A stretch of DNA of 64,000 nucleotides from Nostoc sp. NMS8 (GTDB lineage Bacteria; Cyanobacteriota; Cyanobacteriia; Cyanobacteriales; Nostocaceae): the NCBI RefSeq assembly GCF_017115045.1, contig NZ_JABXKK010000092.1, positions 1 through 64,000 of the forward strand. Reading direction: 5' to 3'. This document shows positions 25,050 to 33,557 of this stretch, one piece after another. Every line of letters begins with the position of its first letter. The first letter of the stretch is position 1. The position numbers and the translations under genes are program-made. A model generated the notes under the pieces. The model was not told where the DNA came from. It did not search any database and saw nothing but the letters and a program-made list of their open reading frames with translations.

Positions 25050-25898
25050 GTACAAGGTATTCGGGTAGCGCCCCGCGATGCCTTAGTTGCCGATTCCACT
25101 AACGCAGAGGTACGCGGTGCAGCTTATGGATTGCGTCAATCCCTCGATACTATCGGAGCATTTTTAGGGCCTTTGGCAGCATTTACCTTGATGGCTACTT
25201 CCGAAAACAACTTCCGCCTTATTTTTTGGCTAGCACTCATCCCTGGATTCTTCGCAGTGGCTTTATTAACAGTGGGAGTGCGCGAACCAACAAGTGAGAC
25301 TCAAGAAAACCGAAGCAACCCTCTGCAATGGCAAACTTTACGCAGTTTAGATCAAAGATACTGGGTACTTGTAGCAGTGGCGCTGCTATTCAATTTAGGC
25401 AACTTCAGCAATGCTTTTTTATTGCTGCGAGCAGAACAAACAGGCATTTCTGCTTCACTCATACCGTTGACATTAATGGTGATGAACATTGCCTACTCAT
25501 TCAGTGCCTACCCAATAGAAATACTTTCCGATCGCGTGGGCAAATTTGGGTTACTAGTAGGCGGATTTCTCCTATACGCCCTAGTGTATCTAGGCTTCGC
25601 TTTTGTGCAGACACCTTGGCAAGTGTGGGGATTGTTCGCCCTTTATGGTTTGCATTTGGGTATGAGTAAAGGATTGCTGTTGGCACTAGTGGCAAATAGC
25701 ATACCTGCAAATTTGCGCGGCACTGCTTTTGGATTCTTCAACTTGGCTGTGGGATTAGCGCTTTTACCCGCTAGTTTGCTAGCTGGTGGATTGTGGCAAA
25801 CATTGGGAGCAGAGGCGACATTTATAACTGGGAGCTTGTTTGCAATCGCTGCTGTCTTATTGCTGGTAATTAATAGAAAAAAATATTTACAAATATAA
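25050..25898 (+). pseudogene. 5'-truncated MFS transporter
   Basis: Homology starts abruptly at GIRVAPRDALVADSTNAEVRG, here split as GIRVAPRDALVAD and GAAYGLRQSLDTIGAF, a loop that in full MFS exporters of this type follows the fourth helix. About eight TM helices follow to the C-terminus. The first 120 or so residues, with the signature loop between helices 2 and 3, are missing. Upstream lies chrB coding sequence on the other strand. A TTG at 25035 could start a product, but a half-transporter lacking helices 1-4 should not work. Confidence 0.8.
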
Positions 25899-25944
25899 GT
25901 AAGACTTAAAACATCTTTCAAACTCTCGTTATTCTAATGAAATT

Positions 25945-28023
25945 TTAATCGTCAACAAATAATTTCAATCTGGCTGTAACTCTTAATTTACTGAGCCTTC
26001 GCACCAGTAACATAGCTTGTTGTTTATATAATGCTCTTGGTAACTGTGCAGGCAAATTATGCATCAACTCTCTAGCTGTACCAATGTTACATCCTGATAT
26101 TATGCTTATTTCATTTGCACCATCAAAAATAGCATCTTGAGCTAAAACTTTCTCAACCTGTACTTGCCAATTTCGAGGAAACATTTCACCCCGCTCAATT
26201 CGCTGGAGGCTATTGCTATTTGCCAGAACAATCAGGCGATCGCCAATAGAAAGTTGTGTATGATCGGCAGGCATTAACCTAACAGGCGATCGCTTGAGAC
26301 TTTGGTATAAAATTGGTACCACTCCATAACCATAAGCAATCTCAGCCAATAGTAATCCATTCAATGTATCTCCAGCCTCAATCATGTACTCTACTACCAA
26401 AATAGTTTGAGTATCGAAGTGGAACAAGCTGAGAATATTTTCTCCAAAAGCCGCAGCAGCAAATACTTCTGCTGAAATCGCAGAGGTGCAAATGACTTGA
26501 GCATAAGGAAATAACCGTGCGACGTTATCACGAAAATATTGGTCGTAAGTCCGAATAATCACACGAGTGTTAGGACTCTTAGCGTATGCCATCAAAGCTA
26601 TTTCTAGATTCTCCATGTCATCGTCTGTAACGACAACAACACTTTTACTATTAGCAAGATTCACCTTGCCTAGAGCATCAGCAATATTATCAATAATCAG
26701 TGGTATTTTGTTGACAAAATCGGCGTTGAGTGATGTGATACTAATACCTACTAAAGGTTGTTTGAATTCTTGTAATAAAGCCGCGACTCGCTGGCCAACT
26801 CGATTTAAGCCAATCAGAACAACATGGTCTTTTTGAGGAATTGATGGCTGGTAAGTATTGAAAAAGTGAAATCTTGAACTTAACAGAGAATCAGTTAGCA
26901 ACGCATATAAAACCCCAACAAAACCTACACCCATTAAAGTTAGTGCGAGGCTAAACAATCGCAACCACCCAGGCATATTTTCCGCTGGTTCTGGTGGTGT
27001 TTTAAAATTTACACCGCCAAAAACATCTCCATATCCTCCTAAAAGTAAGATAGCAATAGCATAAAATGCTTCTATTATGTTACTTCCAGGATAATTTAAT
27101 ATATAGATAATTGTTCCAAAACACCAAAGAAAAAGTAATGTAATTCCACAGATAATTGCCACTCGCAAACTCTGATAACGAGAGAATGTTCGCGCTAAAT
27201 ATACCATTTTCTGTTTGAAATTATTCCAAGCTCTGCCTAATACAATTTCTTGCCATAACTGCTGCCAGTTGTATTTATCCACAGTAGCAAGTTGCTTAAA
27301 ACTTTTAACTTGCTCTGTAACTTCGATATAAATAATCGTATCACCTGGGTGTAATATCGCTTCTGGTTCCCAGTGATGAAATTCTTTAGGCAAGAGAGAT
27401 AAATCATTAGTGTGATTCAATACCCGACGATATAAGGTATTTAGTTCATGTATATGCCATTTATTACTCCAGTTATCACTCATTTTAATCTGACGCTTTA
27501 CAACCCGAAATTGGCGTTCCTCCAGTTGGAAATATCCGAGATTATCATCTCCAAGGGCTGCAACAGCAAAGCCAGAAGCAGAAATTTGATTCGGCTCAAA
27601 GGCAATAAAATTACCAAGAGTTTGACTTAAAAGTTCATTGAGATTTTGTTTGTCAGAACGTACAACCAGGCGAATTTGAGGATTTAAAAGTCTTGCTGCA
27701 AAAGCAGCTTCTATATTTACCCGTTCATTACCAGTAACTAAAAGTACAGTTCGGCACTGAGAAATATTTGCCTGCTCTAAAACACTGGATTGACGGCAAT
27801 CTCCGATTAATAACTGTTCTAATAAATTTGATAAGTTTGATACCTGCAAATTTTTGGGTTGTTCTTGATCGATAGCATTGACAATAGCACCATACTCTTT
27901 CAGTACTGCAACACAATGCTGACCCAAACTTCCTAGCCCACAAACTAAAAACCGATCTAGTTTTGTTTGAGAATCTTTAACAGGCTGATAATTACTTTCT
28001 GATGATGGCAATAATACCGCCAA
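25945..28023 (-). CDS. Potassium-channel-like membrane protein with two RCK (TrkA-N) units
   Basis: 692 residues. An N-terminal Rossmann RCK domain (about 22-150, FLVCGLGSLGQHCVAVL) and its C-terminal half are followed by two TM helices flanking a pore-like segment (about 290-385), and then a second RCK (about 395-690: HVVLIGLNRVGQRVAAL, VVVVTDDDMENLEIAL, TrkA-C SIGDRLIVLANS). The filter reads LLLGGYGD instead of the usual TVGYGD, so ion selectivity is uncertain. Cyanobacteria have related two-RCK proteins that conduct or gate potassium. Divergent from the fluoride-responsive gene. Confidence 0.85.
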   Translation of the reverse strand: MAVLLPSSESNYQPVKDSQTKLDRFLVCGLGSLGQHCVAVLKEYGAIVNAIDQEQPKNLQVSNLSNLLEQLLIGDCRQSSVLEQANISQCRTVLLVTGNERVNIEAAFAARLLNPQIRLVVRSDKQNLNELLSQTLGNFIAFEPNQISASGFAVAALGDDNLGYFQLEERQFRVVKRQIKMSDNWSNKWHIHELNTLYRRVLNHTNDLSLLPKEFHHWEPEAILHPGDTIIYIEVTEQVKSFKQLATVDKYNWQQLWQEIVLGRAWNNFKQKMVYLARTFSRYQSLRVAIICGITLLFLWCFGTIIYILNYPGSNIIEAFYAIAILLLGGYGDVFGGVNFKTPPEPAENMPGWLRLFSLALTLMGVGFVGVLYALLTDSLLSSRFHFFNTYQPSIPQKDHVVLIGLNRVGQRVAALLQEFKQPLVGISITSLNADFVNKIPLIIDNIADALGKVNLANSKSVVVVTDDDMENLEIALMAYAKSPNTRVIIRTYDQYFRDNVARLFPYAQVICTSAISAEVFAAAAFGENILSLFHFDTQTILVVEYMIEAGDTLNGLLLAEIAYGYGVVPILYQSLKRSPVRLMPADHTQLSIGDRLIVLANSNSLQRIERGEMFPRNWQVQVEKVLAQDAIFDGANEISIISGCNIGTARELMHNLPAQLPRALYKQQAMLLVRRLSKLRVTARLKLFVDD

Positions 28024-28107
28024 TGATACACGTCATTTATATCGTAGAATATCAAAGGTATTGACCGACAGCAAAAATGGTATTATTAAGTTAATTAAAT
28101 TATTAAC

Positions 28108-28176
28108 GGCGATGGAGCTCGCCAAAACCGCCTTTCCAGGGACATAAACTCTTATCTAGAAGGCTGATGGCTCCTA
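28108..28176 (+). promoter_or_regulatory. Fluoride riboswitch (crcB motif) aptamer
   Basis: The sequence shows the conserved pieces in order: GGCGATGGAGCTCGCC (28108-28123), AAAACCGCC, a short variable stem, then GGCTGATGGCTCCTAC (28162-28177). This is the crcB-motif pattern with the GATGG bulge, TCGCC closure and TGAT-x-x-CTCCTAC pseudoknot strand. It lies about 100 nt before a CLC-type gene, a standard fluoride target. CCTAC of the aptamer can pair with GTAGG at 28200-28204, giving a switch structure. Confidence 0.92.
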
Positions 28177-28225
28177 CTTTCCTTGCTTACTGCGGGAGAG
28201 TAGGGCTTGGCTAAATGCATCACCT

Positions 28226-28273
28226 GACTCCCCTGTAGAAAGTATTTGTCTACAAACCGCACTTCAGGGAGTC
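28226..28273 (+). promoter_or_regulatory. Ribosome-site-sequestering hairpin of the fluoride switch
   Basis: GACTCCCCTG (28226-28235) is complementary, with one bulge, to CAGGGAGTC (28265-28273), which contains the AGGGAG ribosome binding site of the CLC gene (ATG 28279). In this fold translation would be blocked. It is a likely expression platform for the fluoride aptamer upstream; how the two are linked is inference. Confidence 0.65.
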
Positions 28274-28278
28274 ATGGT

Positions 28279-29601
28279 ATGAAACATTTTCGTCAATTTG
28301 AACCGTTTATTGCCTTACCCCACTTAATCAAGTGGTTGCCTATTTCCTTTGTGGTTGGTATTTTTGCTGGAACTGCTTCGGCGGCTCTTTTAGCATCATT
28401 AGAATGGGCAACTGATTGGCGGGAATCGCATCAGTGGATTATCGCCTTGCTTCCCCTTGGCGGCTTCTTGAGTGGTTGGATTTATCATCAATTTGGTCGG
28501 ACTGTAGAAGCTGGAAATAACCTTTTACTCGAAGAAATTCATAACCCCAAAAAGGTTATTCCCTTTCGTATGGCTCCTCTTATTTTACTAGGAACAGACC
28601 TCACCCATTTTTTTGGAGGTTCAGCCGGTCGTGAAGGTACAGCATTACAAATGGGTGCTTCTTTGGCAGACCAGTTAACTAAAATCTTGCATTTTCAAGG
28701 GGCTAATCGGCAAATTTTGTTAACAGCAGGTATCAGTGGAGGATTCGCTTCTGTTTTTGGTACTCCGTTAGCTGGAACCGTATTTGGTCTAGAGGTTTTA
28801 GCCATTGGTAAAATTCATTACGATGCTCTTTTTCCTTCTTTGATTGCTGCGATCGTAGGGAATCAAGTAACCTTACTATTAGGTTTACATCATACCGCAT
28901 ACCGACACGCTCCGTTAATACCGACGCTTACAATTTGGGGACTGATTTCTGCCATTATTGCAGGTGCAATTTTTGGAATAGTTGCAAGATTTTTTGCGAA
29001 AGTAACTCACCAAATCAGTCACTTGTTTAAAGCAAAGATATCTTATCCTCCAATGCGTCCTTTAATAGGCGGTGCGATTATCGCAATAATTGTTGGATTG
29101 AGTGGAACAACCAAGTATATTGGGCTTGGTATTCCAACTATCGTTGATTCCTTCTACAATCAGCTACCTCCTTGGGATTTTGCAGCAAAATTGGGTTTGA
29201 CTGCTTTAACTCTAGGAGCAGGTTTTAAGGGTGGAGAAGTGACACCTTTGTTTTTTATTGGTGCAACTTTAGGTAATGCTTTATCGCTGCTTTTAGCATT
29301 ACCTGCACCGCTGTTAGCAGGAATGGGATTTGTGGGTGTATTTGCGGGTGCAGCAAATACACCTTTGGCATCTACTTTAATGGGAATTGAACTATTTGGT
29401 CTGGAATCGGGAATATTTATTGCTATTGGCTGTGTAGTCAGCTATTTATTTTCAGGACATTCTGGAATTTACTCGGCACAGCGTATTGGGTTGAGTAAAT
29501 ACTCTGCTGTATATTTAGAAGAAGGGATAACTTTGGCAAATTACGGACGAAAAAAAGTTGAGCCAAAAATTGATTTACCTGATGATGGCGAAGAACTATG
29601 A
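28279..29601 (+). CDS. CLC-F type fluoride/proton antiporter
   Basis: The 440-residue protein (ATG 28279, AGGGAG seven bases upstream) has some 12 hydrophobic helices and CLC motifs: AGNNLLLEEIH near 77, GSAGREGTALQMG near 130 with the gating Glu, GAGFKGGEVTPLFFIGA near 320. The GNN and GREGT-x-x-QM forms are those of the fluoride-exporting CLC-F clade, not of chloride channels. It pumps fluoride out against protons across the inner membrane. The fluoride riboswitch in its leader strongly supports the assignment. The longer frame from 28246 is excluded, since it covers the ribosome site hairpin. Confidence 0.92.
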   Translation: MKHFRQFEPFIALPHLIKWLPISFVVGIFAGTASAALLASLEWATDWRESHQWIIALLPLGGFLSGWIYHQFGRTVEAGNNLLLEEIHNPKKVIPFRMAPLILLGTDLTHFFGGSAGREGTALQMGASLADQLTKILHFQGANRQILLTAGISGGFASVFGTPLAGTVFGLEVLAIGKIHYDALFPSLIAAIVGNQVTLLLGLHHTAYRHAPLIPTLTIWGLISAIIAGAIFGIVARFFAKVTHQISHLFKAKISYPPMRPLIGGAIIAIIVGLSGTTKYIGLGIPTIVDSFYNQLPPWDFAAKLGLTALTLGAGFKGGEVTPLFFIGATLGNALSLLLALPAPLLAGMGFVGVFAGAANTPLASTLMGIELFGLESGIFIAIGCVVSYLFSGHSGIYSAQRIGLSKYSAVYLEEGITLANYGRKKVEPKIDLPDDGEEL

Positions 29602-29793
29602 GTCCTAATAATGATTATGGGTTTATGTCTCCTGGTTTATAGAATGACCCTTCTCGTGTTGAACGAGTTGAAAGACTCACTAGTTCGCATAGAAGCGTGT
29701 TGGTTGGTGAGGAAAGAGTCGATGCTTGACTGCTCAATTGCGTAGACACGAAGTGGCTTGTCGTTAGACATAGCTAGGTATCGAACCAGAAGC
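29602..29793. other. Short intergenic between convergent genes
   Basis: No gene or clear terminator. GTAGACACGAAGTGGCTTGTCG near 29742-29763 is a small imperfect palindrome. Confidence 0.4.
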
Positions 29794-30648
29794 CTAGATT
29801 TTTGGATGAAGTGGCCCCACATTTGCAATTTCATAGCCAGTGGGATAGCTGGGGATAGGAGAGTCAATATAAAAATTAGGGTGATTCCGAGGTGGGAATA
29901 ACCGGATTAATTTAGCTCGGATTCTTAGTAGACTCACCATAGCCGATCGCAACAATGGCGAGGGATAGGGAAAACCAAAGGCATCAAGCATTGTCTCATC
30001 CAGTAAAGCGTAGATACCTGGTTTAATGGAAGAACGCATCCACGAAGGAAACCAACTCAAAAATAAATCGCGTGTAGCTTCCCCAACTCGACAATTTGTA
30101 TCTGAATAGCGAAATTTTTGGCGTTCGTAGTCAAGGTTATAGCGCTCGAATTCTTCGTAGGTTTCAGGGATATTCTGAATTTGCATTTGCTTACCTACTT
30201 CTCGCCAGAAGTAAAAAGACGCTAATTTTTCTTGTTTGCACATTAGCCGCCAACCAAACCGCGCATTCCAACGGATAGGCTCGAAAATGAAGGTTGAAAG
30301 TACATACAGGAAATCACCGTTGTCAATCTTGAAGCGTCCGTGGAGTGCATTCATGCGTTGCAGGGCTTGTTTGCCGCGATCGCTATCATAACCCCACTTA
30401 ATCATCTCTCCAACAATTATTGACGTATCATCGTAGCGTTTTTGCGGACAATGGGTAAATTCTCCTGTATGATTCAGCAATTTAGAAATACTAGGAACGC
30501 AATAAGTTCTCATCAAAGCAACTTCGAGCGATCGCGTCATATCCCAAGAAAACTCATAGCCATTCATCAAGTTATAAATCTGGCAATGAGCTTGTACTGG
30601 GTCAAGTTGCTGAATTACATGAAGGTTTTTATAGCGATTGAAAAGCAT
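29794..30648 (-). CDS. DUF2236 / MpaB-like oxygenase family protein
   Basis: About 284 residues, alpha-helical, with family segments: MNGYEFSWDMTRSLEVALMRTYCVPS in pieces (GYEFSWDMTRSLEVAL), MNALHGRFKIDNGDFLYVLSTF, EPIRWNARFGWR, and a C-terminal part with DAFGFPYPSPLLR. DUF2236 includes rubber oxygenase-like heme proteins; the His in ALHGRF and the two Arg-rich helices fit that fold, but no product can be named. A TTG 1 nt after the cupB stop (30669) or the ATG at 30648 may start it. It is the last gene of the ndhF4-ndhD4-cupB unit. Confidence 0.75.
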   Translation of the reverse strand: MLFNRYKNLHVIQQLDPVQAHCQIYNLMNGYEFSWDMTRSLEVALMRTYCVPSISKLLNHTGEFTHCPQKRYDDTSIIVGEMIKWGYDSDRGKQALQRMNALHGRFKIDNGDFLYVLSTFIFEPIRWNARFGWRLMCKQEKLASFYFWREVGKQMQIQNIPETYEEFERYNLDYERQKFRYSDTNCRVGEATRDLFLSWFPSWMRSSIKPGIYALLDETMLDAFGFPYPSPLLRSAMVSLLRIRAKLIRLFPPRNHPNFYIDSPIPSYPTGYEIANVGPLHPKI

Positions 30649-30670
30649 ATAAATTATCTTGGTATTCAAT

Positions 30671-31801
30671 TCATTTATTCACATCCAGCAACCGTGAAGT
30701 TTGTAACCGACTCATCCACTTATCTAAATAAACTCGATTAACTTTTTGCTCATTTGGATCTTTAGTATCCAAAGGATGAGGCATCAGTCCCAAAATGGTT
30801 GCTGTCGTCACGCAAAACATCGATTTTTGGAAACTTATGCAAATTTGGACTCGCAAATCATCTTCACCCCGGAGACTACGACGATAAATTTCGTGCAGAT
30901 ACTCTGGAAGATAATGACGCATATCCTGCATCAATAAGGTGGGAGGAATACCCGCGCCACCAATGGGTAAAGGATCTGCATACAATGCGCCATATTGAAA
31001 TAGAGTTTGATCTGGGGGAATTTGATATCCTTGGGCGTTGTATGAAACTGTCCCGTGGAAAGGAGTTCCTCGGAAGAATACTGCTTCTACATAAGGGATG
31101 GCTGTATCTGCTAAGAAAGTTAAACCAACGCTTTTGGGAATGATTTCATAGGCTTCATTCCGAATTTTGACTGTGTAGGTAATTGGGTTTGATGCATTTG
31201 CCACTAACCCAGCTTTAATGTGTTCTACAACTTGGGGAATCGATTTGATTTTGCCTCGATCGTAGAGGTCTGATAAGCTGAGGAAGATATCAGCCATGAC
31301 TCGCCAGAATTGACCTAAACCTGTGTAGTAAGCAGAGACGCGCAAGTGTTCCGTTAAGAAATCTGGAAACAGTTGGTTTATACTCGGAATGAAGGGATTA
31401 TTTTTAAATTTTGCGGCAATAACGGCTTGCGCTCTTTCTTGAAATTCTGGTGTATCTAAATACGTATCTAGTCCGCCGCCACCGTGCCACATCATGGCTT
31501 TCATGCAATACTCAGCATATTCAAAATTAATTCGGTTATGCCACCAGTGACGGAGTAATTTCTGCAAAGAAATCTTTCCATTAAAGTATTTAAAAAATGG
31601 GAAAAATACTAAAAACTGATACTCGGCAATGTAATTAAGATTTTTTGAGTAGGCATCTAAAACTACGCCATAGCTTTTAAGAATACCAACAACTTCCAGT
31701 ACATTTTCTGGACTATCGGGGAGTAATGCATCTCCTTTTTGCAGACGTTCAATATACTCAGCTAAGGGATTGTGAGTTGCTTTTTTTTTAATAGTTACCA
31801 T
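30671..31801 (-). CDS. cupB: CO2 hydration protein CupB (ChpX) of NDH-1
   Basis: The protein of about 376 residues matches the CupA/CupB family: LEVVGILKSYGVVLDAYSKNL, HWWHNRINFEYAEYCMKAMMWHG (in part), TPYVEA-like AIPYVEAVFFRGTPFHGTVSYN and YLPEYLHEIYRRSLRGEDDLRVQI. CupB resides in the NDH-1MS' complex and converts CO2 to bicarbonate at the thylakoid or plasma membrane; it carries a zinc carbonic-anhydrase-like site. The shorter length and its place after ndhF4/ndhD4 favour CupB over CupA. GGAG lies eight bases ahead of ATG 31801, preferred over the ATG at 31807. Confidence 0.88.
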   Translation of the reverse strand: MVTIKKKATHNPLAEYIERLQKGDALLPDSPENVLEVVGILKSYGVVLDAYSKNLNYIAEYQFLVFFPFFKYFNGKISLQKLLRHWWHNRINFEYAEYCMKAMMWHGGGGLDTYLDTPEFQERAQAVIAAKFKNNPFIPSINQLFPDFLTEHLRVSAYYTGLGQFWRVMADIFLSLSDLYDRGKIKSIPQVVEHIKAGLVANASNPITYTVKIRNEAYEIIPKSVGLTFLADTAIPYVEAVFFRGTPFHGTVSYNAQGYQIPPDQTLFQYGALYADPLPIGGAGIPPTLLMQDMRHYLPEYLHEIYRRSLRGEDDLRVQICISFQKSMFCVTTATILGLMPHPLDTKDPNEQKVNRVYLDKWMSRLQTSRLLDVNK

Positions 31802-31830
31802 TGCCATCTCTCCGAAAAGTTTAGGGATTG

Positions 31831-31880
31831 GGGATTGGGTACTGGGGATTGGGTACTGGGGATTGGGTACTGGGGATTGG
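31831..31880 (-). repeat. 14-bp tandem repeat in the cupB leader
   Basis: Three copies of GGGATTGGGTACTG and a partial fourth, in the 126-bp space between ndhD4 and cupB; TCCCCAGT repeats at about 31912-31934 form a complementary arm. The inverted arrays could fold back in the transcript between the two genes. Confidence 0.75.
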
Positions 31881-31933
31881 ATATTATGTATTAAAAAAAT
31901 CTTCCATAGTCCCTAGTCTTCAGTCCCCAGTCC

Positions 31934-33439
31934 CTAATCCCTACTTCCCATTGCCTTATCCAAGGACACTGCTACTACTACGTTTTGACTATTCACCATT
32001 GCTGTAATTGTTGGTTCAGTCCAGCGCACCAACCAAGCAGGTTGAATGCCAAAAATCACAATCAGCACAGCTAAAATTACCGCTGGGATGCGATCGCTCC
32101 AATACACTCGTGGTAAGTTGGTAACTTGTGCAGACAAGCGACCAAAAAAGGCGCGGTTGACAAGAATTAAGAAGTAAACTGCTGTTAAACCAGTACCAAG
32201 CATACATAACAGGGTTTGTACCGGAAAAACTGGAAAACTTCCCCGATAAACTACAAATTCGGAAATAAACCCTATCATTCCCGGTATACCAGCGCTGGCC
32301 ATAACTCCGACAATCATCAAGCTACCGATTACTGGCATACCCCGTTCTGGGTTCAGCAATCCTTGAATAATTTCTAAATCGCGGCTTCCGGCTTTTTTAT
32401 ACACAACCCCTACTAGCAAAAACAGCATTGCTGAAATCAAGCCGTGGCTAATCATTTGCATTACAGCACCCAACACACTTAAAGGTGTGGCTGCTGCTGC
32501 TGCTAACAGCACGTAACCCATGTGTCCAATGGAGCTGTATGCTACCATTTTTTTCATATCGGTTTGAGCGATCGCGCAGGATGAACCATACAGCACACTT
32601 ATCACCGCCCAAGTCGCTAACCAAGGAGCCACATAAGCCCAAGCTTCTGGTAACAGGTTCATGCCAAACCGCAGTAAGCCGTAAGTTCCCAACTTCAACA
32701 GCACCCCAGCCAACAGTACGGAAATCGGTGTGGAAGCTTCAACGTGAGCATCTGGCAACCAAGTATGAAAGGGAACCAAGGGAATTTTAATCCCAAAACC
32801 GATCAAAATTCCCGCTAGCAATAAAAGTTGTGTTGCTAGAGGTAAAGTTGTCGCGTTCAAGGTTGCTAGTGCAAAGTTAGAGGAACCACTCAGCCAAACC
32901 ATGCCGAGGAAACTTGCTAAAATCAGGATTCCCGAAACGGCTGTATAAATCAGAAATTTAGTTGCAGCATAACCCCGTTTCGCGCCACCCCAAATAGCTA
33001 TCAACAAGTACAGCGGAATTAGTTCCAATTCGTAAAACAGGAAAAATAGCAGTAAATCGTGTGCCAGAAAGGCTCCTGTCACCCCAGCGCTTAATAATAG
33101 GATCAAAGAGTAATAAAATTTCGGACGCTGTAGGGATTCATCGCTGCTGTAGATGGCAATGGCAGTTAACAATCCATTCAAAACCAACAATGGCAAAGAT
33201 AAACCATCTATCCCAAGGTTATAATTCAACCCTAAAGCATCTATCCAAGGGAGAGACTCAGCAAACTGTTGAGTGATTTCTCCTGGATGAAACTGGATTG
33301 CTAGTACGATTGTCCACAAGAAAGCGATAATCGCAAAGACCAAAGCGACCCCACGGGCGAATTTCCCACTGACGCCAGAGGGCGAGAAACCAATTAAACC
33401 TGCACCGATTAACGGCACTAGAATTAAAACACTAAGCAT
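31934..33439 (-). CDS. ndhD4: NDH-1 subunit 4 (NdhD4), CO2-uptake form
   Basis: A 501-residue antiporter-like subunit with about 14 helices. It has the family's LLYFFELELIPLYLLIAIWGG-like stretch (FLFYELELIPLYLLIAIWGG with the key Glu in helix 5), GIKIPLVPFHTWLPDAHVEAST and KKMVAYSSIGHMGYV. The length and lack of long extensions fit the NdhD3/D4 group. Together with NdhF4 and CupB it forms the constitutive CO2-uptake NDH-1 complex. It is the middle gene of the leftward operon; 118 bp separate it from ndhF4. Confidence 0.9.
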   Translation of the reverse strand: MLSVLILVPLIGAGLIGFSPSGVSGKFARGVALVFAIIAFLWTIVLAIQFHPGEITQQFAESLPWIDALGLNYNLGIDGLSLPLLVLNGLLTAIAIYSSDESLQRPKFYYSLILLLSAGVTGAFLAHDLLLFFLFYELELIPLYLLIAIWGGAKRGYAATKFLIYTAVSGILILASFLGMVWLSGSSNFALATLNATTLPLATQLLLLAGILIGFGIKIPLVPFHTWLPDAHVEASTPISVLLAGVLLKLGTYGLLRFGMNLLPEAWAYVAPWLATWAVISVLYGSSCAIAQTDMKKMVAYSSIGHMGYVLLAAAAATPLSVLGAVMQMISHGLISAMLFLLVGVVYKKAGSRDLEIIQGLLNPERGMPVIGSLMIVGVMASAGIPGMIGFISEFVVYRGSFPVFPVQTLLCMLGTGLTAVYFLILVNRAFFGRLSAQVTNLPRVYWSDRIPAVILAVLIVIFGIQPAWLVRWTEPTITAMVNSQNVVVAVSLDKAMGSRD

Positions 33440-33557
33440 AAGTAGGTATGGAATGGGGACTGGGGAACTCGGGGCCCCCTCTGGGGATTAGGGGCAATGC
33501 GGACTGGGAAAAAACTCTTACCCAATCACAAATGACAAATGACCAATGACAATATCT

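Larger units (their letters stand above)
23521..25056 (-). pseudogene. chrB-like gene (ChrB N-terminal domain) split by an IS630 element and lacking its start
   Basis: The minus-strand frame at 23521-23968 encodes LQQSVCLLPQRKDLQSHLEE and a long helical region with YQEFLGQCRDFHSELSEER and LRSWLPKIRDRDLF, the ChrB_N pattern of chromate-resistance regulators. Immediately beyond the insertion, 24988 to about 25050 continues it in frame on the same strand: VPAQPSTQRVYVWRKLKGLG then ALY. Rejoining across the TA target gives GALYLQQSV without a gap. The start codon and the first ten or so residues are gone, replaced by MFS coding sequence in the opposite direction. Both events make it nonfunctional. 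Confidence 0.82.

Noticed and set aside
29637..29867. 76-aa minus-strand frame after the CLC-F gene
   Set aside because: Overlaps the end of the DUF2236 gene and carries no domain or ribosome site.
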